From: Multifurca ochricompacta
Lineage: Eukaryota; Basidiomycota; Agaricomycetes; Russulales; Russulaceae
DNA length: 64,000 bases
Reading direction: 5' to 3'
Assembly: GCA_022496185.1 (NCBI GenBank)
Contig: WTXG01000084.1
Location: forward strand, 87,947-151,946
Below the pieces are notes generated by a model. It saw only the letters and a list, made by a program, of their open reading frames with translations, made no database searches and was not told where the DNA came from. This document shows positions 54,688 through 64,000 of this stretch, piece by piece (position 1 is the first letter of the stretch; each line of letters begins with the position of its first letter). The translations under genes were made by a program, and so were the position numbers.

Positions 54688-56008
54688 CCTCAGAACAACC
54701 TCTTACTGCTGAAGAACTAGCTCAGATCCCCTTTGGCTTTACCCATCCCATCTTTGACTATGATGACAGTGCTTTTGTTGCTACCTGGAAAGAAGAAAAC
54801 TACTATACTCAGACTCTGGGAACTGATTGGAGATGCCTCTGAGACAGTCGCACCCTTCCTGTAAATGAATACCTCAGTAATTTCCCCAACATCAACCTCA
54901 TCAGTAATCTTAACTCTCACACATTCCACGGCACATACAACAGAAAGGAAGTCCATTGGTCTGACACCCATAAAGCTTGGGTTTATCTTAATAACCACTG
55001 CATTCAATTCCCTGTTGCCTCCATCACCTCTGATGAAGAAGAAGTATCCCAGTCCCTTGAAGCTGTAGAACAATCCCTTCATGCTATCACCCTCAGAACC
55101 CCTCCTACTCTCCCATCAATATCCCTTGCCTCCACCGCCACTGTCATAGCCTCACACCCTCCCAAGACACTGACACCCCTGAACATCATGAGCACTGCTG
55201 CTGCCTCCAGTGGGAAGATCCTGGGATCACCCCCAGAATCTTTTGATGGTCAAGCTTCTAAAGCAGAACACTTCTGGTCCCAGCTAGCCAACTACTACTA
55301 CCTGAATGAAGGTGCCTTCACTGATGAGAGTAGATGGGTCTCAGTGGTCCTCACCCACTTTAAACTTGATACACCAGCAGGAGAATGGGCCAGAGACCAC
55401 ACCAACACTGCACTCCAAGCCAACCCCCCTTCCTTTGGGACTTGGGACCACTTCAGAATTGATTTTGAGAAACAGTTCATTCCAGTAGAGAGTTGCCTCT
55501 TGTCCACCAAAGCCATGTATGAAATTCACCAAGGCACTCACCCCTTCAATGACTGGTACCAAGAATGGTCCACCCATGCTACTCATGCTACAGTGGATGA
55601 AAACACCAAGATCTATGCCTTCCAAAGCATGATCAATCAAGGTCTAGGGCAGAAACTCCTTGGACTATCCCCCCAGCCCACCACACTCCATGATTTTGTC
55701 ACTAAGGCCAGAGAATTTGATGCAGCATGGCAGCTTTATGGCAAAACCACTGAGCCTTGGCCTCTCCATCTGCCCATTGGAGGGGCTACCACTGACAACC
55801 CAGAAGCCCAAGTCAACTTTGTTGCCTCTTCCCAGCCCAGAAACCCTAGCACCCCTCCACACACTACCAAGTTAACCCCAGAAGAAAAGAAGTATTGACA
55901 AGAAAATAAGCTTTGCTTCTATTGTGGGAAGCCTAATCACATTGCCAACCAATGTTGCAGCAAGACCAGAGCCATCCAAGGTCAAGGACCTCCTGCCCTA
56001 CCCCAGTA
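54684..56008 (+). pseudogene. Gypsy E Gag
   Basis: Starts ATG 54684 (MTSEQPLTAEELAQIPFGF). The capsid-like domain begins near 55188 (SFDGQASKAEHFWSQLANYY, WVSVVLTHFKLDTPAGEWA, FGTWDHFRIDFEKQFIP, FNDWYQEWSTHA, FQSMINQGLGQKL), followed by the zinc knuckle CFYCGKPNHIANQC (about 55915-55956). In-frame TGA at 54840 and 55896; ends TAA at 56006-56008. The N-terminal 170 codons before the capsid domain have no counterpart I know. Confidence 0.8.
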
Positions 56009-56319
56009 AGGGCCCTGGCATCAGAAGAAACACCCCCTCAAGCACCATGACCCCCCCTGACTACCTCTCAGTATCTGTCACCAAGAGCTATGAAGATCCA
56101 GTACCATACATGATGGACAAAGATGGACCTTTGGATTTTTAACATGTACTACAGCTGCACTGTCTGTGAGGACTTCTTGTACCCCCAGTGTTCCTTGTAT
56201 GAGCCGCTCTGCAGTCCTAGATAACCTTGGTTTTGAGCATGTATCCTTGTTAGTGACTAGAAATGCTAGATCACCTTCTATTGTGCTCAAAGCAGAACTC
56301 ATTGGACAAAACACTAGGA

Positions 56320-58590
56320 AGAAAATCAGTGGTGTGCCCTAATAGATAGTGGGGTGGAAGGATTAATAATCCACCAAGACTATGCCAAAGCACATCACCT
56401 AACCTTGAGCACCCTTGCCAAGCCTCTCCGAGTCAAGAATGTGGATGGAACTAGTAATACTAATGGAGCTATTTACCACACCACAACCCAAACCCTACAA
56501 CTACCCCTCCAAGACCAATATCATGAAGAACTTGCAGAGTTCTATGTCACTAATATAGGGGATCATGACATTATCCTAGGAACTGACTGGCTACATTGCC
56601 ACAACCCAGAAGTAAACTGGAAAGAAGACACTCTGACCTTGAAACACTGCCCCACATCCTGCACTCTTACCATGACCCCTCTGACCTTTGCTTCAACACA
56701 CCCCTCTCACCCCACCCTATCTACAATCACAGTAGAACCCCTGATGGACCAGACACTCATAGCAGCAGCAGAGACCTTTGCAGCCCTAATCACAGATCAC
56801 CCCATGATCACACCAGATGAAGTACCTCCCAAATTCATTGTCCACATCCATGCCAAGACCACCATGTCCACCCAGATTGCTGCAGATCAAGTAAAGACCC
56901 CTACATCCTTGGAAGAACAACTCCCTCCTGAATACCTTGCATACTGATCTGTCTTTGAAGAGAAAGCCTCTCAGCATTTACCACAGCACCAACCATGGGA
57001 CCATGCCATAGAACTCAAACCAGATGCCAAAGTGTGAGACTGCGGCATCTACAAGCTCACCCCTGAAGAACAGAAAGCCTGGGACATTTTCTTAAATGAC
57101 CACCTTGCCAAGGGATATATCAGAGAATCCAAGTCCCCCATTGCTAGCCCCTTCTTCTTTGTGAAAAAGAAGGATGGAAAACTACATCCTGTCCAAGATT
57201 ATCGAGCCTTGAATGAAATCACAGTAAAGAATGCCTACCCCCTACCCTTGATCCCAGAACTCATTGACAAACTTCACCATGCTCGCTACTTCACCAAGTT
57301 TGATATCTGCTGGGGATATAACAATATCCACATCAAAGAAGGAGATGAATGGAAAGCTGCCTTTAAGACCAATCAAGGTCTCTTTGAACCCCTTGTCATG
57401 TTCTTTGGACTCTGTAACTCCCCTGCCACATTCCAAGCCTTCATGAATAGAGCCTTTGAAGATCTCCTTGCCACCAACCATGTCATCATCTATATGGATG
57501 ACATCTTGATATTTACAGACACCATGGAACACCACAGAACACTTACCCACCAAGTCCTCCAGCACCTCCAACAGTTTGACTTATATCTAAAGCCTGAAAA
57601 ATGTACCTTTGCTCAAACAACCATTGACTACCTTGGCCTAGTTATCACAGCTGGCCATATCCAGATGGACCCTGCTAAATTAGAAGGTATCACAAAATGG
57701 CCTCCCCCACGCACCCTGAAACAACTCCAAGCCTTCCTTGGATTCTGTAACTTCTACTGCATTTTATCAAAGACTTCTCCCTTATTGCCTGCCCCCTTCA
57801 TGACCTCACCAAGAAAGACACCCCTTTCCTCTGGACTTCCAACCATGACCTTGCCTTTTCCACCCTAAAAAATGCTTTCACCACTGCCCCTGTCCTCACC
57901 CTCCCTGACCATACTAAGGCCTTCCATGTCATCACTGATGCCAGTGACTTTGCCATTGGTGCTATCCTTGAACAACCTGATGAACTCAATTGCTACCACC
58001 CCCTTGCCTTCCTGTCCAAGTCCATGCTGGATGCTGAATGCAACTAGACATCCATGACAAAGAACTTCTTGCCATTGTTTGTGCTCTGGACACCTGGCAA
58101 CACTACTTGAGGGTGCAGCCCTTCCCTTTGAGGTGTGGACTGACCACAACAACCTGACTTACTTCGCTCCAAGAAAAACTCTCCTGCGCCAAGCACGTGG
58201 GCCCTTGAACTGTCTCAATACAACTTCACCATTGTTCACAAACCTGGCTCCTTCAACAAATCTGATGCTCTGTCCCAGCATCCAGACCATAAAGAGGGGA
58301 TAGAGCATGACAATGATGAGCACATACTCCTGGACTCTAAGTTTTTTCACATTCAGGCCATGAAAACCACAGTCACAACAACTCATGACTCCACCTTACA
58401 CCACAGAAACAAAGACTGCCAAGAGCATGACAATGAAGTCACCCAAGCCCTGACTACCATCTTGCATGATGGTCCACACTCCCTTGCCAAAGGACTGGAG
58501 GACTGGAACCTAGAGAATGGCCTAATCCTACATAAAGGCCAAGTCTATGTCCCCAAATCCCAAGAACTACAAAGAGACATTGTAAAGTTA
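56320..58590 (+). pseudogene. Gypsy E Pol part 1: protease, RT, RNase H
   Basis: Protease ALIDSGVEGLIIHQDYAKAH (about 56336), ILGTDWLHCHNPEVNW. RT SPFFFVKKKDGKLHPVQDYR, NAYPLPLIPELIDKL, FTKFDICWGYNN, FGLCNSPATFQAF, IIYMDDILIF (about 57486-57515), all intact in one 235-codon stretch (57161-57868). RNase H DFSLIACPLHDLTKKDTPFL, HVITDASDFAIGAIL, QYNFTIVHKPGSFNKSDALS. Frame changes near 57770 and 58050. The 310 bases 56009-56319 hold no clear domain. Cut at 58590 by T2. Confidence 0.88.
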
Positions 58591-60184
58591 CAGTGGGTCA
58601 AAAAACTGTCCCAATGTTTGCACCATTTCTAGTATTCACTCTATAGCACCTCAGCATTTAGGAATCTGGTTATGGTGTGGCTGTATGTCTAAAAGCCCTG
58701 CTTCCTGGCTACCATGCCCAATTTGGATCAAAGATATTGGCCATGATATAAGCATTTTATGATCAAATCAAATCAGTCAATCATTGGGACAGTTTTTTGA
58801 CCCACATTTTAAATCCACTATCTGCCCAATTACTCCTTTTTTTCACCCCTTTTTGCCTTGGTAACTCCTTGAATCCTTTTAGTCATCCTTTCTATAACCT
58901 TTTGCCATCATTCTGGTGCATTTTTATTCCACTCCTCCACCACTGTCTCCCACAACTCAGGTACCCCCTTGACTGGTTAAGAACCTTCTTCAGATCCACC
59001 CAGAGGTGTCCAATGGGGCTAATATTTCAAGGGATTGGACTATCCATACCAGGCTTCAATATTCCTGTCTTAAAACTGCTGGCTTGCCTTCTTGGAATTG
59101 TGTTTTGGGTCATTGTCCTGCTGAAACATGGTTTCACCCTCCACCATTTCTTACTTTTCAAACCTTTCCACCACTCTGCCATCCAAAATATCACAGTACT
59201 GGCATGGATTCACAATATCCTAAACCCCTGTAAGCATTCCTAGTCCATTCCACCCCATACAAGACCAATACCATAAGTTCTTCCTCCTCCATGCTTGACT
59301 GTTGGAGTGGTGGTTCTGTCAGAGAGTGGTTACCATGAAAATTGGACAGTGGATGACTGGAAAAGGATCTTGTGGTCAGGTGAGACTATAATGAACAGAA
59401 TTGGTTCAGACAGAAGGAGCTACACTTGGAAAAATAAGGGAGAACCACCCTCTGACAGAACCACCACTCCAACAGTCAAGCATGGAGGAGGAAGAACTTA
59501 TGGTATTGGTCTTGTATGGGGTGGAATGGACTAGGAATGCTTTACAGGGGTTTAGGATATTGTGAATCCATGCCAGTACTGTGATATTTTGGATGGCAGA
59601 GTGGTGGAAAGGTTTGAAAAGTAAGAAATGGTGGAGGGTGAAACCATGTTTCAGCAGGACAATGACCCAAAACACAATTCCAAGAAGGCAAGCCAGCAGT
59701 TTTAAGACAGGAATATTGAAGCCTGGTATGGATAGTCCAATCCCTTGAAATATTAGCCCCATTGGACACCTCTGGGTGGATCTGAAGAAGGTTCTTAACC
59801 AGTCAAGGGGGTACCTGAGTTGTGGGAGACAGTGGTGGAGGAGTGGAATAAAAATGCACCAGAATGATGGCAAAAGGTTATAGAAAGGATGACTAAAAGG
59901 ATTCAAGGAGTTACCAAGGCAAAAAGGGTGAAAAAAAGGAGTAATTGGGCAGATAGTGGATTTAAAATGTGGGTCAAAAAACTGTCCCAATGATTGACTG
60001 ATTTGATTTGATCATAAAATGCTTATATCATGGCCAATATCTTTGATCCAAATTGGGCATGGTAGCCAGGAAGCAGGGCTTTTAGACATACAGCCACACC
60101 ATAACCAGATTCCTAAATGCTGAGGTGCTATAGAGTGAATACTAGAAATGGTGCAAACATTGGGACAGTTTTTTTGACCCACTG
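58591..60184. mobile_element. Palindromic Tc1-like element, copy T2
   Basis: Same structure as T1: TA at 58589-58590 and 60185-60186, arms 58591-59331 and 59443-60184, loop 59332-59442. Inserted between RNase H/linker and integrase zinc domain of gypsy E. At many sites where it differs from T1 both its arms share the T2 state (see findings). Confidence 0.92.
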
Positions 60185-60186
60185 TA

Positions 60187-61410
60187 CATCTGACTCCATT
60201 GCCACAGGACATCCAGGCAGATGGAAGACCTATGAACTAGTATCACAAGAGTTTGGTGGCCAGGGATGTCCCTCCTTTGTCAAAGAATATGTGGACAGAT
60301 GTGCCACCTGCCAAGAAACCAAGTTTTGACCTTGACTACCCATCCCTTTGCAACCCAACCAAGTTCCAGCTTGAGTATGGGGAACAATCACCATGGACTT
60401 TATCACAGACTTACCCCTGTCTCAGTCATACAACTCCTTATTTGTGGTGGTGGACTGGTTCAGTAAAGCCACCATCATTGTTCCCTGCACCAAAGATATC
60501 ACTGCTCCAGAAACCTCCAAACTATTCCTTGAACATGTATGGAGAACACACCAGCCTCCCAGACCAAGTCATCTCTGATTGAGGCCCCCAATTTGCATCC
60601 AAAGTCATGAAGGAAATGTGGAGCAAGTTAGGAGTACAATCATCCTTGAGCACTGCCTATCACCCCCAGACTGATGGAGAGACTGAATGAGTCAATCAAG
60701 AACTAGAACAATACCTCCGTGTCTTTTGCAATTCCAACAAGATGACTGGGCAGAACTGATCCCCTTTATGGAGTTTGCCCACAATGCTAGAACTCACAGT
60801 GCTACTAAAAAGATCTCCCTTTGAAATCTGGTATGGCTTCCAAACCAGAGTTTATTCCCCCACTCCATTTTGCCACCCCTATCCTGTCAGTTGATGAAAG
60901 ACTCCACACCCTAGAAACTATCTGTAGTGAAGTAGCTGCTGCCTCCAGGTGGCTGCAGAACTCATGAAACAGTCAAGACCAGATGGACCCCTCCATGCTT
61001 TCAAAACAGAGAGCTGGTTTGGTTGGAAGGGACAAATACATGCACCACTCACCCCAAAGCCAAACTCAGCCCTGACGCCATGGTCCTTTTAAAGTCATAC
61101 ACTCTGGCCCTGTTAACTGCAAACTTGAACTCCCTAAGTTATGGCACATCCACCCAGGCTTTCACAACTCTCTCCTGTCCCATTACAAAGAAACCCCAGT
61201 CCATGACCCAACTTCACTTGACCACCACCAGAACTTGTGAATGGGGAAGAAGACCATTATGGATAGGGACCATCTTACAGTCTGCTCACACCCCTAACAG
61301 AAAAGGCATCCATTACCTTGTCAAGTGGAAAGGCTACCCTGCCTCAGAAAATCTTGGGTCCCCTTCACTGAAATGAAGAATGCCATGACCCTGCTTCGAG
61401 ACTTCCATCA
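60187..61410 (+). pseudogene. Gypsy E Pol part 2: integrase with chromodomain
   Basis: Zinc-binding domain SIATGHPGRWKTYELVSQEF, CPSFVKEYVDRCATCQETKF; core with SYNSLFVVVDWFSKATIIVP, HLPDQVISD followed by TGA where relatives have Arg, then [20 protein letters not shown] and [13 protein letters not shown] with a TGA after the catalytic Glu; tail PPELVNGEEDHY, IHYLVKWKGYPASEN and a Trp-containing chromodomain end after a frame change, about 61245-61410. Several frameshifts. Confidence 0.85.
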
Positions 61411-61474
61411 TTGACACCCCACCCTGCCTAGACCCCCACACCTCTGACAAACTTGCTGTGGCACAGCAAGGCCC

Positions 61475-61487
61475 TAAAGAGGGATAG
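61475..61487 (+). other. Gypsy E polypurine tract
   Basis: AAAGAGGGATAG-type purine run immediately before the TGTCATG LTR start at 61488. Confidence 0.7.
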
Positions 61488-61509
61488 TGTCATGAACTGA
61501 CACCCTAGA
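61488..61509 (+). repeat. Gypsy E 3' LTR, first 22 bp
   Basis: TGTCATGAACTGACACCC then TAGA, identical to the 5' LTR start, then an abrupt change at 61510 to copia F. The last five bases (CTAGA) are the probable left target duplication of copia F. Confidence 0.85.
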
Positions 61510-61871
61510 TGGTATGATTATGGACGCAAAGAAGACAAGTGGAGACGCGCAAGTGGGTTTAGAGGTGGACACGAAGCAAGAAACTCTGATTTGATACAAG
61601 CGAAACTAATAGGTTTTTTTATACAGTTTATATATAGGAGTCAAATAGGAGACACAATACAAAGGAGTCGAAGCAGAAAGCCAAAAGCAATGGCTAGGGG
61701 TTCATACAATGTAAACTACAAGTCCTTTAGAATGAAATGTAACGGCGTGCAATGCTGAGTAAAAGGAGGTGCGCAATAGAATGATTAACTGTAACAGATT
61801 TAAGTCACACTTGAATAAAATAAAACCGGAGTAATAAAATGGAAAGGTAGAATGCATTTACTCTTCCAAAC
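61510..61871 (-). repeat. Copia F 3' LTR (right boundary approximate)
   Basis: On plus runs TGGTATGATTATGG to about CTTCCAAACA; on minus TGTTTGGAAG..ATCATACCA, with CCTATATATAAACTG as its TATA region. The inner end is inferred from the TG..CA rule only, since the 5' LTR is outside the window. Confidence 0.55.
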
Positions 61872-61906
61872 ATGAAACCTTAGAATTTTGAGCGGTGTCC
61901 AAAGAA

Positions 61907-63721
61907 TTAAGCTTGTCCGATTTGCACGTCTTGAGATCCAGATCCATCACTCCCCTCACAAGCGCGACGTAGGCCTAGGCAGGAAGTATGATACTTCACC
62001 TTCCATCTTGGAAGGGCTTTCGTAAAAATATCTGCAGTCATATCATCAGTGGGACAATAAATGATTTTGATCACGCCGTTTGATATCACGTCTCGAATGA
62101 AGTGATAGCGAATGTCGATGTGTTTTGTTTGTGCATGGTAGTTATCTTCGGTTGCTAGTTTGATCGCAGATTGATTGTCACAATATAAAGTCGTCGGACT
62201 GGTGTGAGAAGGGAGTAGTTCTTGAATGAGTCTGCGAAGCCAGATAGCTTCTTTTGCTGCGTGCGTTGCTGCGACATATTCGGACTCGGCAGTGGATAGG
62301 GTGACTAGTTCTTGTTTTCTGCAACTCAGGATACTGTGCCACCGTCGATGAGGAATGTGTAGCCTGAGATAGTGTGTCTGTGTTCTTGGTTCACTCCATC
62401 AGAGTCGGTGAATCCTATGAGGTCATGGCGCTCGCCGCCATAGGTCAGTTCCATGTCTCTAGTGCCGGAAAGATACCGCATTATTCTTTTGGCTGCTTCC
62501 CAGTGAATTTGACCAGGGTTTTCGAGAAATTGTGATAGAGTTGAGATGGCGTAGGCGATGTCAGGACGTGTACCAACTGAAGCGTACATGAGGCTTCCAA
62601 TTGCCTCACAATATGGTGTTCTCTTCATCTTTTCGGCGTCGGTCGGCGTTCGCGTGAGTCCGTTACGGGAGTATTGAACTCCTGGTGGCATTGCAGTGTC
62701 ATAAGGTTTTACATCTTCTAATTTGAATCGCGCAAGAATGGAATTGATGTATGAGGTTTGAGATAATGATATTGTTCTTGCTTCTCTGTCATGCAAATCT
62801 TGATACCTAGCAGCCAATGAATTGGCCCTAAGTCTGTAAGAGCGTATCACGTGTTCAACTTGGCTTTGTATTGGGTAATCAAGTTGCTTGAGCTGCCTGT
62901 GAAGGCGCAGTCGTCGACGTGGATGGCGAGTATTAATATGTGTTTTTTGATGCGAATGTGGAATACACCTGGATCTGCGCTGCTAACGCGGAAACCCAGG
63001 TCAGTAAGGGCTGCGAAAGTGTGTTGTACCACTTTCGCCCAGCTTGTTTTAGACCGTAAAGTGACTTCTGTAGTTTCTTCACAGTGTCACCATCTTGGTT
63101 TTCATAGCCAGGTGGAGCTTGCATGTATATTTCTTCATCTGCGTTGAGTTCTCCATTGAGATATGCTCCATTGAAGTCAAAGGAATCGATTTCCCAGTCG
63201 TATCGTGCTGCCAGTGCCAGTATGGTGCGGAAACTGGTTAGTTTGGCAAGGGAGAAAATGTGTCGAAATAGTCGACTCCATATACTTGGTAAAGCCACGT
63301 GCGACAGTCTCGCTTTGTACTTCTCCACAGAACCGTCAGCCTTGCGTTTGATACGAAAGACCCACTTCGATCCAACTATGTTCTTGTCGTTGGGACGTGG
63401 GACTGTAATCCACGTATTTGCCTTTTCCAGAGTGAGTATTTCACGGTCCATAGCCTCCTTCCAAAGAGGCCAGTTGTCACGTGTTTTGGCTTCGGTGAGT
63501 GATCTTGGGTCGCCTTCGGCATCTTCAATAGCTGCTGCAATCATATCATCATATTCTGCCTGATAGGCATAAACTGTATTTGAAGATAGGTCAGCGATAG
63601 ATGCAGAGCCTTCTTGAGTGTCCGGATGGTGATATTTGAGTCTAGAGGAGATTGTCGAGGCTGTTGGTGTACTTCTGCGAGCAGGCGGTGATCCTCCTTG
63701 GGCACTGAGGGTTCGTTGCAT
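61907..63721 (-). pseudogene. Copia F Pol: RT and RNase H
   Basis: From 63721 downward: WPLWKEAMDREILTLEKANT, IVGSKWVFRIKRKADGSVEK, DSFDFNGAYLNGELNADEEI, SLYGLKQAGRKWYNTL; a frame change near 63030 passes to LGFRVSSADPGVFHIR and ILAIHVDDCAF (the YVDD-type box is HVDD), then a TGA after KLNT and another frame change near 62800 to REARTISLSQTSYINSIL, GTRPDIAYAISTLSQFLENP, LIGFTDSDGVNQEHRHTISG; RNase H end CPTDDMTADIFTKALPRWKV. The stretch 63722-64000 reads as the low-complexity, Ser/Glu-rich linker after integrase. Confidence 0.85.
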
Positions 63722-64000
63722 CGTTTCCGACAGTTTTATCAGGCGTTGAGACTTTCGTGTTGGTTCTGCAGGCTCGATTCTTCTTCTTTTTGGGTGTGTC
63801 TGGTGTTTGCAATGGTGCTTTGCCTTTTGAGGTTGCGGCGGGTTCCATTAATTCTTCTTCCACTTCTTCATCTTCTAATTCTTCTTCTCCACTGCTGGTG
63901 GCTGGAGGTCGTACTTGCGTGCGTACTGGCGTGCTGAAAGTGGGTGGCTGAGAAGTTGTAACTGATGGTGATGGTGAAGTCCTTTTGCTGTGGCTGTGTG

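Larger units (their letters stand above)
49602..61509 (+). mobile_element. Gypsy E, Ty3/gypsy chromovirus with an extra upstream ORF
   Basis: 5' LTR 49602-51770, upstream ORF, gag, protease, RT, RNase H, integrase with chromodomain, polypurine tract, and the first 22 bp of the 3' LTR (61488-61509) before copia F. Two palindromic Tc1-like insertions lie in it. The right LTR end and target duplication are off the window. Confidence 0.9.
61510..64000 (-). mobile_element. Copia F, minus-strand Ty1/copia, partial
   Basis: Enters from the right edge; only 3' LTR, RNase H, RT and the end of integrase are in the window. Not the same family as copia B (different RT/RNase H and LTR). Visibly richer in CpG than everything else here (GGTCGGCGTTCGCGTG near 62640), suggesting a young copy. 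Confidence 0.88.

Overview
This window looks like a stretch of transposon-saturated chromosome from a filamentous basidiomycete, most likely an Agaricomycete. That is inferred from protein families: chromodomain Ty3/gypsy, Ty1/copia, intron-bearing BED-finger hAT, Tnp2-type CMC, SWIM-finger Mutator-like and Tc1-like elements of the kinds common in mushroom genomes, plus short (about 50-70 nt) GT-AG introns with CTAAC-like branch points. I recognise no host housekeeping gene, rRNA or functional tRNA. Nearly every coding region is a decayed transposon gene. The decay has a signature: in-frame stops are mostly TGA where the family has Arg, as expected if CGA became TGA by C-to-T change at methylated CpG. 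The youngest-looking copia at the right edge is visibly richer in CpG.

Layout. 1-451: right end of a Mutator-like element (MULE) lying in the 3' ORF of an old minus-strand gypsy (C). 973-14959: gypsy A, inserted into C's chromodomain (target duplication CCCAT) and itself interrupted in its 3' LTR by copia B (7858-14393, duplication GTTAC). 15151-16229: AT-rich repeats. 16230-23971: deleted Tc1-like element holding a complete hAT (16860-23676, duplication TGCCTGTC). 24048-28405: minus-strand Tnp2 (Plavaka-like) transposase, split by a 1050-bp non-autonomous hAT (26963-28012, duplication GGCAAGGG). 28696-32871: complete MULE with long inverted repeats (duplication CTTTAAGTG). 35270-40818: truncated minus-strand gypsy D with a duplicated Gag domain. 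40880-45171: pile-up of a tRNA-like sequence, a hAT end, MITEs and nested LTRs, including solo LTRs of three families. 45260-49572: truncated gypsy J with a solo copia LTR. 49602 to about 61509: gypsy E, hit twice by a palindromic Tc1-like element (49936-51528 and 58591-60184), with its 3' LTR cut by copia F (minus strand), which runs off the right edge.

Stratigraphy on the left is C, then MULE and A, then copia B. On the right an A-type LTR holds E, which holds the two palindromes and copia F. Target duplications and equal LTR lengths let many boundaries be set to the base.

Most worth following up: (1) two palindromic Tc1-like elements whose 741-bp arms match each other within a copy but differ between copies; (2) a 215-bp terminal unit of Tc1-like elements that carries the terminal motif at both ends and equals the length of a free MITE; (3) a conserved third gypsy ORF with four tandem zinc knuckles downstream of integrase; (4) a long unknown ORF upstream of gag in gypsy E; (5) a conserved hairpin and intron-like signals in copia LTRs.
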